Below are positions 47,029 to 55,569 of a stretch of DNA of 64,000 nucleotides, in pieces. Origin of the DNA: Streptomyces noursei (GTDB lineage Bacteria > Actinomycetota > Actinomycetes > Streptomycetales > Streptomycetaceae). Under the pieces are notes generated by a model. That model was not told the origin of the DNA and made no database searches. It saw only the letters and a program-made list of their open reading frames with translations. Every line of letters begins with the position of its first letter. Positions within the stretch are counted from its first letter, which is position 1. The position numbers were made by a program, and so were the translations under genes. The stretch is taken from NCBI RefSeq assembly GCF_001646665.1, contig NZ_LWBU01000363.1, positions 1 through 64,000 of the forward strand, read 5' to 3'.

Positions 47029-47769
47029 TTATGCGTGCCCGCGCTGGTAGAAGGGCCGTACCTTCTCCAGCATCCAGTCGCCCACCGGGTCCTGTGCGAT
47101 GTCGAGCAGTACCAGGTTGACCGGCCACGGCACCTGGACGCGCCCCAGGGCCCGGCCGAGGGCGTCCATCGGTACGTTGCGCTCGGCGCCCTCCCAGGAG
47201 GAGAGCTGGACGCCGACGAAGAGGGCCGGGCTGTCGCCCTCGACGCTGGCCAGGCAGCGGCGGGCCGTCAGGACCGTGCCGGTCGCGTCGAACTCGGCGG
47301 CGGCGGCGGACAGGAAGTCGACCGGGTCCTCCTGCCAGTCGGGCTCGAACAGCCGCACCCGGGCGCCGCTCGCCGGCCCGTCCAGCGGGGTGCGGCCGGT
47401 CCGGCACAGTTCGGCGACGACGAGCGGGGGCAGCGGGACGCCGACGGCGCCGCCGGGGTTCACGGCGATGCCGAGCTGGGGCGGCAGCCCGCGCGCGAAC
47501 TCGACGGCCGGGGCGACGGCGTACGCCATGTGGGCGCCGACGCACTGGGCGAACTGCGCCTCGGAGCTGAAGACCGGCACGTACGCCTGCCCGTCGATCT
47601 CCAGGGCCGGCAGGTCGAGGTCCGGGCTGTCGGGGCCGCCGCCGGCGGGCAGCGGCACCCAGACGTTGCTGCGGCCCAGCACCTCGACGATCCGTCCTCC
47701 CGCCGCGGGGTTGCCGAGCGAGGCGGCGAGCACCTCTTCCAGCTCGTTGCCCGGCCATGCAGTGTCCAC
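47029..47769 (-). CDS. SseB family protein, second copy
   Basis: A 246-residue SseB-family protein with NELEEVLAASLGNP at the N-terminus, the GIAVNPGGAVGVPLPP motif in the middle and an SseB C-terminal domain ending VGDWMLEKVRPFYQRG. The matching ends (here VRPFYQRG, in the neighbour ARPFYDRE) show that the two proteins are paralogs from a tandem duplication. Both are probably cytoplasmic. Role in serine metabolism is inferred from the name and neighbourhood only. Confidence 0.82.
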   Translation of the reverse strand: MDTAWPGNELEEVLAASLGNPAAGGRIVEVLGRSNVWVPLPAGGGPDSPDLDLPALEIDGQAYVPVFSSEAQFAQCVGAHMAYAVAPAVEFARGLPPQLGIAVNPGGAVGVPLPPLVVAELCRTGRTPLDGPASGARVRLFEPDWQEDPVDFLSAAAAEFDATGTVLTARRCLASVEGDSPALFVGVQLSSWEGAERNVPMDALGRALGRVQVPWPVNLVLLDIAQDPVGDWMLEKVRPFYQRGHA

Positions 47770-47858
47770 AGGTGCTCCCGGTCCTTCCCGCGCGTGCGTG
47801 TCGCTGCCCGCAGCACCCTAACGCGGGCGCCCGCGCGACGGATCGCCCGCGGGGTGGA

Positions 47859-48524
47859 TCAGAGGAACGCGATCCGGGTGAGCGCGGACGCCGCCGGCCG
47901 GTCCATCAGGACGGCGGAGGCGCAGCCGCGCGGCACGGCGCCCCGCTCGGCGTCCCGCACCAGCCGGCCGACCGCCCTGCGGTGGCGGTGGAAGGCGTAC
48001 CCGGACACGCCGCGGCCCCGCTCGCGCTGGCCCTCCCGGGCCGTGCCGGGCGTGACGTCCAGCAGGAGCAGGTGCAGGGAGCGGCCCCGCCGCGCGGCCT
48101 CCCGGGCGAGCCAGCGACGCACCCAGGCCTGCGTGCCGCAGTCGTGGACGACGACGGGGGCGCCGGAGCGCAGTGCCCGCCACAGCCCCGCGTAGTGCGC
48201 GAGCCGGACGAGGGGGCGGTAGACGGCGTACGGCAGGAGGGCGGGCATCCGGCGCTCCCAGCGCTCCCGGGCGTCCTGGGAGTCGATGCCGCGGCCCTGG
48301 GCCGTCCGGGCGATCAGCGTGGACTTGCCGCTGCCCGGCAGGCCCGACACGACCACCAGGTCGCCGGCCGCGAAGGTCAGCGTCCGGGGGACGCGGCCGT
48401 GCCGGTCCCGCAGGTCGCGCACGACCGGCAGCGCGCGGGCCGCCGCACGGCCCCGCGCGGGCAGGCCCGGCTGGGCGGGCACGCCCGCGGTCGTCGCGTA
48501 CGCCCCGCTGTGCTGCAACGTCAT
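47859..48524 (-). CDS. Small P-loop ATPase/kinase-like protein
   Basis: A 221-residue protein with Walker A VVSGLPGSGKSTLIA near residue 60 and a hydrophobic strand ending in Asp-Cys (PVVVHDCG) that may serve as Walker B. The shape is that of zeta-toxin or adenylate-kinase-like P-loop phosphotransferases. GGGGAG precedes the ATG. It is divergent from the glycine riboswitch and gcvT, and ahead of the SseB pair on its own strand. Substrate unknown. Confidence 0.8.
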   Translation of the reverse strand: MTLQHSGAYATTAGVPAQPGLPARGRAAARALPVVRDLRDRHGRVPRTLTFAAGDLVVVSGLPGSGKSTLIARTAQGRGIDSQDARERWERRMPALLPYAVYRPLVRLAHYAGLWRALRSGAPVVVHDCGTQAWVRRWLAREAARRGRSLHLLLLDVTPGTAREGQRERGRGVSGYAFHRHRRAVGRLVRDAERGAVPRGCASAVLMDRPAASALTRIAFL

Positions 48525-48943
48525 CGCTACTCCCCCTGCTAGGGCCCTGTCGGATCCCTGGGTCGGCTGACCCGACCCTTGCCCAAGAAGTGTAAAGAAA
48601 GGGTAATAAGCCACAAGCGATTTGCCGAGGAGAACCCTCGTGCAATGATGTGCGCGCCGACGCACACCGTTGCGCCACAACCGCATACCGGCCGCTTGAA
48701 TCCGCGCGGGAGAGTCCCGGGTCCCGCCCGGGCGCCGAAGGAGCAAGTTCCTCCCTTGAATCTCTCAGGCCCCGTACCGCGTGGATGAGGCAGATCTGAA
48801 AAGCGGGCCGCCGTGGCGGCTCCACCCAAGGTGCAAGCCGAGGACCGTCCCCGTACGGTCACGGTGAACCTCTCAGGTTCCGATGACAGATGGGGAGGAT
48901 CGTCTTCGAGCCATGCCCGTCCTGGGACCTGGGAGCCACATCC
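48525..48943. other. Divergent intergenic region containing the gcv promoter and riboswitch
   Basis: This 419-base gap holds the promoter of the small ATPase, the promoter of the gcvT operon in the AT-richer stretch around 48590-48690, and a tandem glycine riboswitch. Confidence 0.75.
48706..48897 (+). ncRNA. Tandem glycine riboswitch upstream of gcvT
   Basis: Two glycine aptamers in a row. The first has GCGGGAGAG, the conserved core GCGCCGAAGGAGCAAG and GAATCTCTCAGGC. A short AAAAGCG-type linker follows. The second has CCACCCAAGGTGCAAGCCG and GTGAACCTCTCAGGTTCCGATGACAGA with a closing GGGGA. Such elements turn on glycine cleavage genes when glycine is abundant. The gcvT start is about 46 bases beyond. 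Confidence 0.93.
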
Positions 48944-50059
48944 ATGAGCACTGCCCCCCGCCTGACCGCCCTCGATGCCGTGCATCGTGCGCTGGGCGCG
49001 ACCATGACCGACTTCGCGGGCTGGGACATGCCGCTGCGGTACGGGAGCGAGCGCGACGAGCACAACGCCGTCCGTACGAAGGCCGGACTCTTCGACCTCT
49101 CCCACATGGGTGAGATCACCGTCACAGGGCCGCAGGCCGCGGACTTCCTGAACTACGCGCTCGTCGGCAACATCGGCAGCGTCGGCACCGGCCGGGCCCG
49201 CTACACGATGATCTGCCAGGAGGACGGCGGCATCCTCGACGACCTGATCGTGTACCGGCTCGGCGAGACCGAGTACATGGTCGTCGCCAACGCCTCGAAC
49301 GCGCAGATCGTCCTCGACGCGCTCACCGCCCGCGCCGCCGGGTTCGACGCCGCCGTCCGCGACGACCGCGACGCCTACGCGCTGCTCGCCGTCCAGGGCC
49401 CGGAGTCGCCCGGCATCCTGAAGTCGCTCACGGACGCCGACCTGGACGGCCTGAAGTACTACGCGGGCCTCCCGGGCACCGTGGCGGGCGTCCCGGCGCT
49501 GATCGCCCGCACCGGCTACACCGGCGAGGACGGCTTCGAGCTGTTCGTGGAGCCGCGGTACGCGGAGGAGCTGTGGCAGGCGCTGACCGAGGCGGGGGCC
49601 GGTGCCGGCCTGATCCCGTGCGGCCTGTCCTGCCGCGACACGCTGCGCCTGGAGGCGGGCATGCCGCTGTACGGGCACGAGCTGACGACCGCCCTCACCC
49701 CGTTCGACGCGGGTCTGGGCCGGGTGGTCAAGTTCGAGAAGGAGGGCGACTTCGTGGGCCGGGAGGCCCTGACGGCCGCCGCCGAGCGGGCCCGGATCGC
49801 CCCGCCGCGCAAGCTGGTCGGCCTGGTCGCCCAGGGCCGCCGGGTGCCGCGCGCCGGGATGTCGGTCGTGGCGGACGGCACGGTGATCGGCGAGGTCACC
49901 TCGGGCGCGCCGTCGCCGACGCTGGGCAGCCCCATCGCCATGGCGTACGTGGACGCGGCGCACGCCGCGCCGGGTACCGAGGGGGTCGGGGTCGACATCC
50001 GCGGTACCCATGAGCCGTACGAGGTCGTGGCGCTGCCCTTCTACAAGCGCCAGAAGTGA
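48944..50059 (+). CDS. gcvT: Glycine cleavage system T protein (aminomethyltransferase)
   Basis: A 371-residue GcvT, which transfers the aminomethyl carbon from lipoyl-GcvH to tetrahydrofolate and releases ammonia. The folate-binding fold is seen through DFAGWDMPLRYGSERDEHNAVR, GLFDLSHMGEI and the C-terminal IRGTHEPYEVVALPFYKR. GGGAG precedes the ATG at 48944; the frame opens earlier inside the riboswitch. It is the first gene of the riboswitch-controlled operon. GcvP and the lipoamide dehydrogenase are not in this window. Confidence 0.97.
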   Translation: MSTAPRLTALDAVHRALGATMTDFAGWDMPLRYGSERDEHNAVRTKAGLFDLSHMGEITVTGPQAADFLNYALVGNIGSVGTGRARYTMICQEDGGILDDLIVYRLGETEYMVVANASNAQIVLDALTARAAGFDAAVRDDRDAYALLAVQGPESPGILKSLTDADLDGLKYYAGLPGTVAGVPALIARTGYTGEDGFELFVEPRYAEELWQALTEAGAGAGLIPCGLSCRDTLRLEAGMPLYGHELTTALTPFDAGLGRVVKFEKEGDFVGREALTAAAERARIAPPRKLVGLVAQGRRVPRAGMSVVADGTVIGEVTSGAPSPTLGSPIAMAYVDAAHAAPGTEGVGVDIRGTHEPYEVVALPFYKRQK

Positions 50060-50117
50060 CCACCCGCACCACTCCCCCGTTCACCAGCACTCCCCCGCGT
50101 ACAGGAGAATCCCAGTC

Positions 50118-50495
50118 ATGAGCAACCCCCAGCAGCTGCGCTACAGCAAGGAGCACGAGTGGCTGTCGGCCGCCGAGGACGGCGTGTCGACGGTCGGCAT
50201 CACGGAGCACGCGGCGAACGCCCTCGGCGACGTCGTGTACGTCCAGCTCCCGGCGGTCGGCGACACGGTGACCGCGGGCGAGACCTGTGGTGAGCTGGAG
50301 TCGACCAAGTCCGTCAGCGACCTGTACTCCCCGGTGACCGGCGAGGTCGTCGAGGCGAACCAGGACGTCGTCGACGACCCGTCGCTGGTGAACACCGCCC
50401 CGTTCGAGGGCGGCTGGCTGTTCAAGGTACGCGTCACGGAGGAGCCGAAGGACCTGCTCTCCGCCGACGAGTACACCGAGTTCTCCGGCAGCTAA
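50118..50495 (+). CDS. gcvH: Glycine cleavage system H protein
   Basis: A 125-residue lipoyl carrier that shuttles the aminomethyl group between GcvP and GcvT. The lipoylated Lys is in ELESTKSVSDLYSPV. HEWL near the N-terminus and the GGWLFKV strand are typical. ACAGGAGA precedes the ATG at 50118, which removes an upstream extension of the open frame. It is 58 bases after gcvT. Confidence 0.97.
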   Translation: MSNPQQLRYSKEHEWLSAAEDGVSTVGITEHAANALGDVVYVQLPAVGDTVTAGETCGELESTKSVSDLYSPVTGEVVEANQDVVDDPSLVNTAPFEGGWLFKVRVTEEPKDLLSADEYTEFSGS

Positions 50496-50507
50496 GGACC
50501 CTCCCCG

Positions 50508-51767
50508 ATGTCGCTTCTGAACACCCCTCTCCACGAGCTGGACCCGGACGTCGCCGCCGCCGTCGACGCCGAGCTCCACCGCCAGCAGTCCACCCTCGAG
50601 ATGATCGCCTCGGAGAACTTCGCTCCGGTCGCGGTCATGGAGGCGCAGGGCTCCGTCCTGACCAACAAGTACGCCGAGGGCTACCCCGGCCGCCGCTACT
50701 ACGGCGGCTGCGAGCACGTCGACGTGGTCGAGCAGATCGCCATCGACCGCGTCAAGGGCCTCTTCGGCGCCGAGCACGCGAACGTCCAGCCGCACTCGGG
50801 TGCGCAGGCCAACGCGGCCGCGATGTTCGCGCTGCTGAAGCCGGGCGACACGATCATGGGCCTGAACCTGGCCCACGGTGGTCACCTGACCCACGGCATG
50901 AAGATCAACTTCTCCGGCAAGCTGTACGACGTCGTCGCGTACCACGTCGACGACGCGACCGGTCAGGTCGACATGGCCGAGGTCGAGCGCCTGGCCAAGG
51001 AGTCCAAGCCCAAGCTGATCGTCGCCGGCTGGTCGGCCTACCCCCGCCAGCTGGACTTCGCCGCCTTCCGCCGGATCGCGGACGAGGTCGGCGCGTACCT
51101 GATGGTCGACATGGCCCACTTCGCGGGCCTCGTCGCCGCCGGTCTGCACCCCAACCCGGTGCCGCACGCCCACGTGGTCACCACCACGACCCACAAGACG
51201 CTGGGCGGCCCGCGCGGTGGCGTGATCCTTTCCACGGCCGAGCTCGCCAAGAAGATCAACTCCGCGGTCTTCCCCGGCCAGCAGGGCGGCCCGCTGGAGC
51301 ACGTGATCGCCGCCAAGGCCGTGGCCTTCAAGGTCGCCGCGAGCGACGACTTCAAGGAGCGCCAGCAGCGCACCCTGGACGGCGCCCGCATCCTGGCCGA
51401 GCGCCTGGTCCAGCCGGACGTCACCGAGCACGGCGTGTCGGTCCTGACCGGCGGCACCGACGTGCACCTGGTCCTGGTCGACCTGCGCAACAGCGAGCTG
51501 GACGGCCAGCAGGCCGAGGACCGCCTCCACGAGGTCGGCATCACGGTCAACCGCAACGCGATCCCGAACGACCCGCGGCCCCCGATGGTCACCTCGGGTC
51601 TGCGGATCGGCACGCCGGCCCTGGCCACCCGCGGGTTCCAGACCGAGGACTTCACCGAGGTCGCCGACATCATCGCCGAGACGCTGAAGCCGTCCTACGA
51701 CGCTGACGCGCTCAAGGCCCGGGTCTCGGCGCTCGCCGCGAAGCACCCGCTTTACCCTGGTCTGTAG
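50508..51767 (+). CDS. glyA: Serine hydroxymethyltransferase
   Basis: A 419-residue GlyA that interconverts glycine plus methylene-THF and serine. The PLP lysine is in TTTTHKTLGGPRGG. Other signatures are LEMIASENF, EGYPGRRYYGGCEHVD and VQPHSGAQANAA. It is 12 bases after gcvH. Together with GcvT/H it can turn excess glycine into serine, which the next gene degrades. Confidence 0.98.
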   Translation: MSLLNTPLHELDPDVAAAVDAELHRQQSTLEMIASENFAPVAVMEAQGSVLTNKYAEGYPGRRYYGGCEHVDVVEQIAIDRVKGLFGAEHANVQPHSGAQANAAAMFALLKPGDTIMGLNLAHGGHLTHGMKINFSGKLYDVVAYHVDDATGQVDMAEVERLAKESKPKLIVAGWSAYPRQLDFAAFRRIADEVGAYLMVDMAHFAGLVAAGLHPNPVPHAHVVTTTTHKTLGGPRGGVILSTAELAKKINSAVFPGQQGGPLEHVIAAKAVAFKVAASDDFKERQQRTLDGARILAERLVQPDVTEHGVSVLTGGTDVHLVLVDLRNSELDGQQAEDRLHEVGITVNRNAIPNDPRPPMVTSGLRIGTPALATRGFQTEDFTEVADIIAETLKPSYDADALKARVSALAAKHPLYPGL

Positions 51768-51927
51768 CCCTTACGGCGTTAGGTACGCAACAGACTGATC
51801 TGCGGGGCACCGCGCACACTGGACAGTGAGTGCGGTGCCCCGTCCCTTGCCCCGCTCTTCCGCCCCACCCCGTTGTCCCTGCACCACCCCGGCAGACAGC
51901 GACGTCTTCCAACCAAGGAGTCCCCCC

Positions 51928-53298
51928 GTGGCCATCTCGGTCTTCGACCTGTTCTCGATCGGCATCGGCCCGTCCAGCTCCCACACGGTGGGCCCCATGC
52001 GGGCCGCCCGGATGTTCGCCCGCCGGCTGAAGAACGAGGGCCTGCTCGCCCCGACCGTCTCGCTGCGCGCCGAGCTGTACGGCTCGCTGGGCGCCACCGG
52101 CCACGGCCACGGCACCCCCAAGGCCGTCCTCCTGGGCCTGGAGGGGAACTCGCCGCGCACGGTCGACGTCGAGACCGCCGACGAGCAGGTCGAGCGGATC
52201 CGCACGACCGGGCGCATCAACCTGCTGGGCGCCCACGAGATCGGCTTCGACTTCGACGAGGACCTGGTCCTGCACCGCCGCAAGGCGCTGCCGTACCACG
52301 CCAACGGCATGACCCTGTGGGCGTACGACGCCGAGGGCGCCACCCTGCTGGAGAAGACGTACTACTCGGTCGGCGGCGGGTTCGTCGTGGACGAGGACGC
52401 CGTGGCGGGCGAGAACCCGATCGTCCCCGACGACACCGTGCTGAAGTACCCCTTCCGCACCGGTGACGAGCTGCTGCGGCTCACCAAGGAGACCGGCCTG
52501 TCGATCTCCGCGCTGATGCTGGAGAACGAGAAGGCCTGGCGCACGGAGGACGAGATCCGTGCGGGCCTGCTCGACATCTGGCGCGTGATGCAGGCGTGCG
52601 TGGACCGCGGCATGTCCCGCGAGGGCATCCTCCCCGGCGGCCTGAAGGTCCGCCGCCGCGCCGCGAACACCGCGCGCAAGCTCCGCTCCGAGGGCGACCC
52701 GCTGGCCCTCTCCATGGAGTGGATCACGCTCTACGCCATGGCCGTGAACGAGGAGAACGCCGCCGGCGGCCGGGTCGTCACCGCCCCCACCAACGGGGCC
52801 GCCGGCATCATCCCGGCCGTCCTGCACTACTACATGAACTTCGTGCCCGGCGCCGACGAGGAGGGCGTGGTCCGCTTCCTGCTGGCCGCGGGCGCGATCG
52901 GCATGCTCTTCAAGGAGAACGCCTCCATCTCCGGCGCCGAGGTCGGCTGCCAGGGCGAGGTCGGCTCGGCCTGCTCGATGGCGGCGGGCGCGCTCGCCGA
53001 GGTGCTGGGCGGCAGCCCGGAGCAGGTGGAGAACGCCGCCGAGATCGGCATGGAGCACAACCTGGGCCTGACCTGCGACCCGGTGGGCGGCCTGGTCCAG
53101 ATCCCGTGCATCGAGCGCAACGGCATGGCCGCGGTCAAGGCGGTCACGGCGGCCCGCATGGCGATGCGCGGCGACGGCAGCCACAAGGTCTCCCTGGACA
53201 AGGTCATCAAGACCATGAAGGAGACGGGCGCCGACATGAGCGTCAAGTACAAGGAGACCGCGCGCGGCGGTCTGGCGGTCAACATCATCGAGTGCTGA
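51928..53298 (+). CDS. sdaA: L-serine ammonia-lyase, iron-sulfur type
   Basis: A 456-residue single-chain SdaA that deaminates serine to pyruvate using a [4Fe-4S] cluster. The N-terminal beta domain begins SVFDLFSIGIGPSSSHTVGPM. The cluster ligands are Cys in GCQGEVGSACSMAAG, LTCDPVGG and IPCIERNG. The GTG start at 51928 has AAGGAG seven bases upstream. It is last in the riboswitch-led operon and completes a glycine to serine to pyruvate route. Confidence 0.97.
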   Translation: MAISVFDLFSIGIGPSSSHTVGPMRAARMFARRLKNEGLLAPTVSLRAELYGSLGATGHGHGTPKAVLLGLEGNSPRTVDVETADEQVERIRTTGRINLLGAHEIGFDFDEDLVLHRRKALPYHANGMTLWAYDAEGATLLEKTYYSVGGGFVVDEDAVAGENPIVPDDTVLKYPFRTGDELLRLTKETGLSISALMLENEKAWRTEDEIRAGLLDIWRVMQACVDRGMSREGILPGGLKVRRRAANTARKLRSEGDPLALSMEWITLYAMAVNEENAAGGRVVTAPTNGAAGIIPAVLHYYMNFVPGADEEGVVRFLLAAGAIGMLFKENASISGAEVGCQGEVGSACSMAAGALAEVLGGSPEQVENAAEIGMEHNLGLTCDPVGGLVQIPCIERNGMAAVKAVTAARMAMRGDGSHKVSLDKVIKTMKETGADMSVKYKETARGGLAVNIIEC

Positions 53299-53358
53299 GC
53301 CGCTGACACGCCGCCGGAACGTTTCCCTCCGTCGGCGGGCGCGTGATGGGCTCGCGCC

Positions 53359-54321
53359 ATGACGCAGAACGAGAAGATCGCGACGTTACCGGGCCGGGCC
53401 TCCCGCCGGACCCTGCTGACCGCCGCGGCCGGCGCCGCCGCGCTGCTGACCGCCGGTGCGGCCGCCCCCGCCGCCGCTGCCGGGGCCGCTGCCGGCGCCG
53501 GGGCCGGGGCCGCGAGGCGTGCCTCGCGCCGTGCGGCGGCCACCGGGCGGCTGCGGGCGCTGGAGCGGCGGCACGGGGCGCGGCTGGGCGCGGTGGCCCG
53601 CAACACGGTCACCGGCGCCACCGTGCTGTACCGGTCCGACGAGCGCTTCCCCATGTGCTCGACGTTCAAGACGCTCGCGGCGGCGGCCGTGCTGCGGGAC
53701 CTCGACCGGCACGGCGAAGTGCTCGCCAAGCGCATCCGCTACACCGCGGCGGACCTCGTGCCGAATTCGAAGAAGTGCGAGGAGAACCTGGCCACCGGCA
53801 TGACCGTCGCCGAGCTGTGCGACGCGACCATCCGCTTCAGCGACAACACCGCCGCCAACCTGCTGCTGCGCGAACTCGGCGGCCCGGCCGCCGTCACCCG
53901 GTTCTGCCGCTCCCTCGGGGACACCACCACCCGGCTCGACCGCTGGGAGCCCGAGCTGAACACCTGCGAGCCGTGGCGGGTCGAGGACACCACGACACCG
54001 GCGGCGCTCTCCGGCACCTACGAGCGGCTGGTGCTCGGTGACGCGCTGAACCGGGGCGACCGCGAGCGGCTGACCGGCTGGCTGCTGGGCAACACCACCA
54101 GTACGCACCGGTTCCGCGCCGGCCTGCCGGAGGACTGGCGGCTGGCCGACAAGACCGGCGGCGGCGCGTACGGGACGAACAACGACGCCGGGGTCGCCTG
54201 GACGCCCGACGGCACCCCGGTCGTCCTGGTGGTGCTGACGACCAAGCCCGAGCAGGAGGCCGCCGCGGACGACCTCCTCGTCGCCCGGGCGGCCTCGGTG
54301 CTGGCGGCCTCGGTCACCTGA
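53359..54321 (+). CDS. Class A beta-lactamase
   Basis: A 320-residue serine beta-lactamase. A twin-arginine signal (ASRRTLLTAAAGAAALLTA) and an Ala/Gly-rich linker lead into the enzyme. All class A elements are visible: Ser-x-x-Lys in CSTFK, SDN in RFSDNTAANLLL, the omega-loop Glu in RWEPELN and KTG in ADKTGGGAYG. It should hydrolyse penicillin-type beta-lactams in the cell wall space. A Cys directly precedes the nucleophile, but no Cys follows KTG, so the carbapenemase disulfide is absent. No regulator is adjacent. Confidence 0.93.
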   Translation: MTQNEKIATLPGRASRRTLLTAAAGAAALLTAGAAAPAAAAGAAAGAGAGAARRASRRAAATGRLRALERRHGARLGAVARNTVTGATVLYRSDERFPMCSTFKTLAAAAVLRDLDRHGEVLAKRIRYTAADLVPNSKKCEENLATGMTVAELCDATIRFSDNTAANLLLRELGGPAAVTRFCRSLGDTTTRLDRWEPELNTCEPWRVEDTTTPAALSGTYERLVLGDALNRGDRERLTGWLLGNTTSTHRFRAGLPEDWRLADKTGGGAYGTNNDAGVAWTPDGTPVVLVVLTTKPEQEAAADDLLVARAASVLAASVT

Positions 54322-55255
54322 GGACCGCCGAGTGCACGCTGAGCCAGTGCGGGTCGGGCACCACGGTCAGCACCGCCGACACCGCGACGACCCCCGCCAG
54401 CACCGCCAGCTCGGTGCGGGCGGGGGCCGTCGCGTCCCCGCCCCGGGCCAGTCGCCGGCGGGCGGTCACGGCCAGCGCGCTCACCACCGCGAGCAGCGCC
54501 AGCTTGGCGAGGAGCACCCTGCCGTACGCCGAAGCGAACACCACCTCCGCCGGCAGGCGCCGCAGCGCCGAGCAGGTGCCGGTCACGGCCAGCGCGACGT
54601 AGAGCCATCCGGCCGGCCGCGCGTACCGGGCCAGTACCTCGCGCCCGCCGCCGCGCAGCCACGCCACCCGGAGCACGTACAGCAGCCCGCCGGCCCACAG
54701 CGAGGCGGCCGTCAGGTGGACCACGGTGAGGGCCGTGCCCAGCTCCGGGGTGTACGGCTCGGGGTGCGCCCGCAGCGCCTCGGCGCCGATCACCAGCGCC
54801 AGCGGCCCGCCCGCCCAGCCGGGGCGCCCGAGCGCGACGCACCCGGCGGCCAGGGCGAACCCGTTGGCCATGGCCAGCAGCAGCCCGCCGTCCCGCGTCC
54901 CGTACGTGGCGGTGAGGTCGAGCTCGCTCACCTCGGCCAGCAGCAGGATCTGCCCCGCCGACGCGGCGGCGCCGCCCAGGGCGGCCCACAGGGCCCAGGG
55001 GCGGGGCGCGGGGCCGGCCGCGGCGAGCCGGGTGCCGGCCAGTTCGCCGAGGTGCACGGCGAGGGCGGCGAACACCGCCGCGCGCAGCACCGTGGTGGTG
55101 CCGGGCGCGGGGATGCGCAGCTCGCCGGTGCCGCGCGCGGCGAGGCCCGCGCCGAACACGGCCGCCGCCACCGCGGCGAGCCCGCCCGCCACGAGCGCGG
55201 TACGCGCACGGCGCCGCCCGGTGGCCCGGGCGGCGCCGTTCGTCGGTATGGTCAC
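54314..55255 (-). CDS. CopD-family membrane protein
   Basis: A 313-residue protein with eight or nine hydrophobic helices of the copper-resistance CopD type. The conserved HLTAASLWAGGLLYVLRVAW segment with its His (shown within limits) and the C-terminal DPHWLSVHSAVL with paired His could bind metal. The start ATG overlaps the stop of the EF-hand gene (ATGA), so the two are coupled; the 3' end overlaps the beta-lactamase gene by eight bases. Metal specificity is unknown and the usual CopC partner is not here. Confidence 0.8.
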   Translation of the reverse strand: MTIPTNGAARATGRRRARTALVAGGLAAVAAAVFGAGLAARGTGELRIPAPGTTTVLRAAVFAALAVHLGELAGTRLAAAGPAPRPWALWAALGGAAASAGQILLLAEVSELDLTATYGTRDGGLLLAMANGFALAAGCVALGRPGWAGGPLALVIGAEALRAHPEPYTPELGTALTVVHLTAASLWAGGLLYVLRVAWLRGGGREVLARYARPAGWLYVALAVTGTCSALRRLPAEVVFASAYGRVLLAKLALLAVVSALAVTARRRLARGGDATAPARTELAVLAGVVAVSAVLTVVPDPHWLSVHSAVLR

Positions 55256-55467
55256 GCCTTGTTGAGGTGCGCCCAGAACTCGTCGAAGGTGAGCAGCCCG
55301 TCGCCGTTGCCGTCCTGCGCGTTGATCACGGCCTGGGCGACGGTCTCCGTGACGTTGAAGTCGCCGAGCTGCGCCATGACGCTCTTGTACTCGGCGGCCG
55401 TGATGAGCCCGTCCCCGTTCACGTCGTACCGCTCGAACGCCTTGCGCGCCGCCTCGATGTCCGCCAC
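55252..55467 (-). CDS. Two-EF-hand calcium-binding protein
   Basis: A 71-residue protein with two complete EF-hands: DVNGDGLITAAE (about residues 15-26) and DGNGDGLLTFDE (about 51-62). Both have canonical Asp/Asn/Asp and final Glu ligands. It resembles the small Streptomyces calcium proteins of the Cab group; CabD of S. coelicolor (SCO5464, from memory) is at the matching place. It could buffer or sense calcium in the cytoplasm. Its stop overlaps the CopD start. Confidence 0.93.
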   Translation of the reverse strand: MADIEAARKAFERYDVNGDGLITAAEYKSVMAQLGDFNVTETVAQAVINAQDGNGDGLLTFDEFWAHLNKA

Positions 55468-55569
55468 TGGTCCACCCCTTCTTGGTGCATAACTGACGGC
55501 GGTCAGATTATCGGCCGTGCCGGTGGGTTCCGGCCGGGGGCCCGGATCCGCCGGCCAGGGGGACGGGGG

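Noticed and set aside
53359..55467. Beta-lactamase with CopD as a clavulanate-like or resistance cluster
   Set aside because: No biosynthetic or regulatory genes accompany it; the CopD-like gene is convergent and coupled to the EF-hand gene instead.
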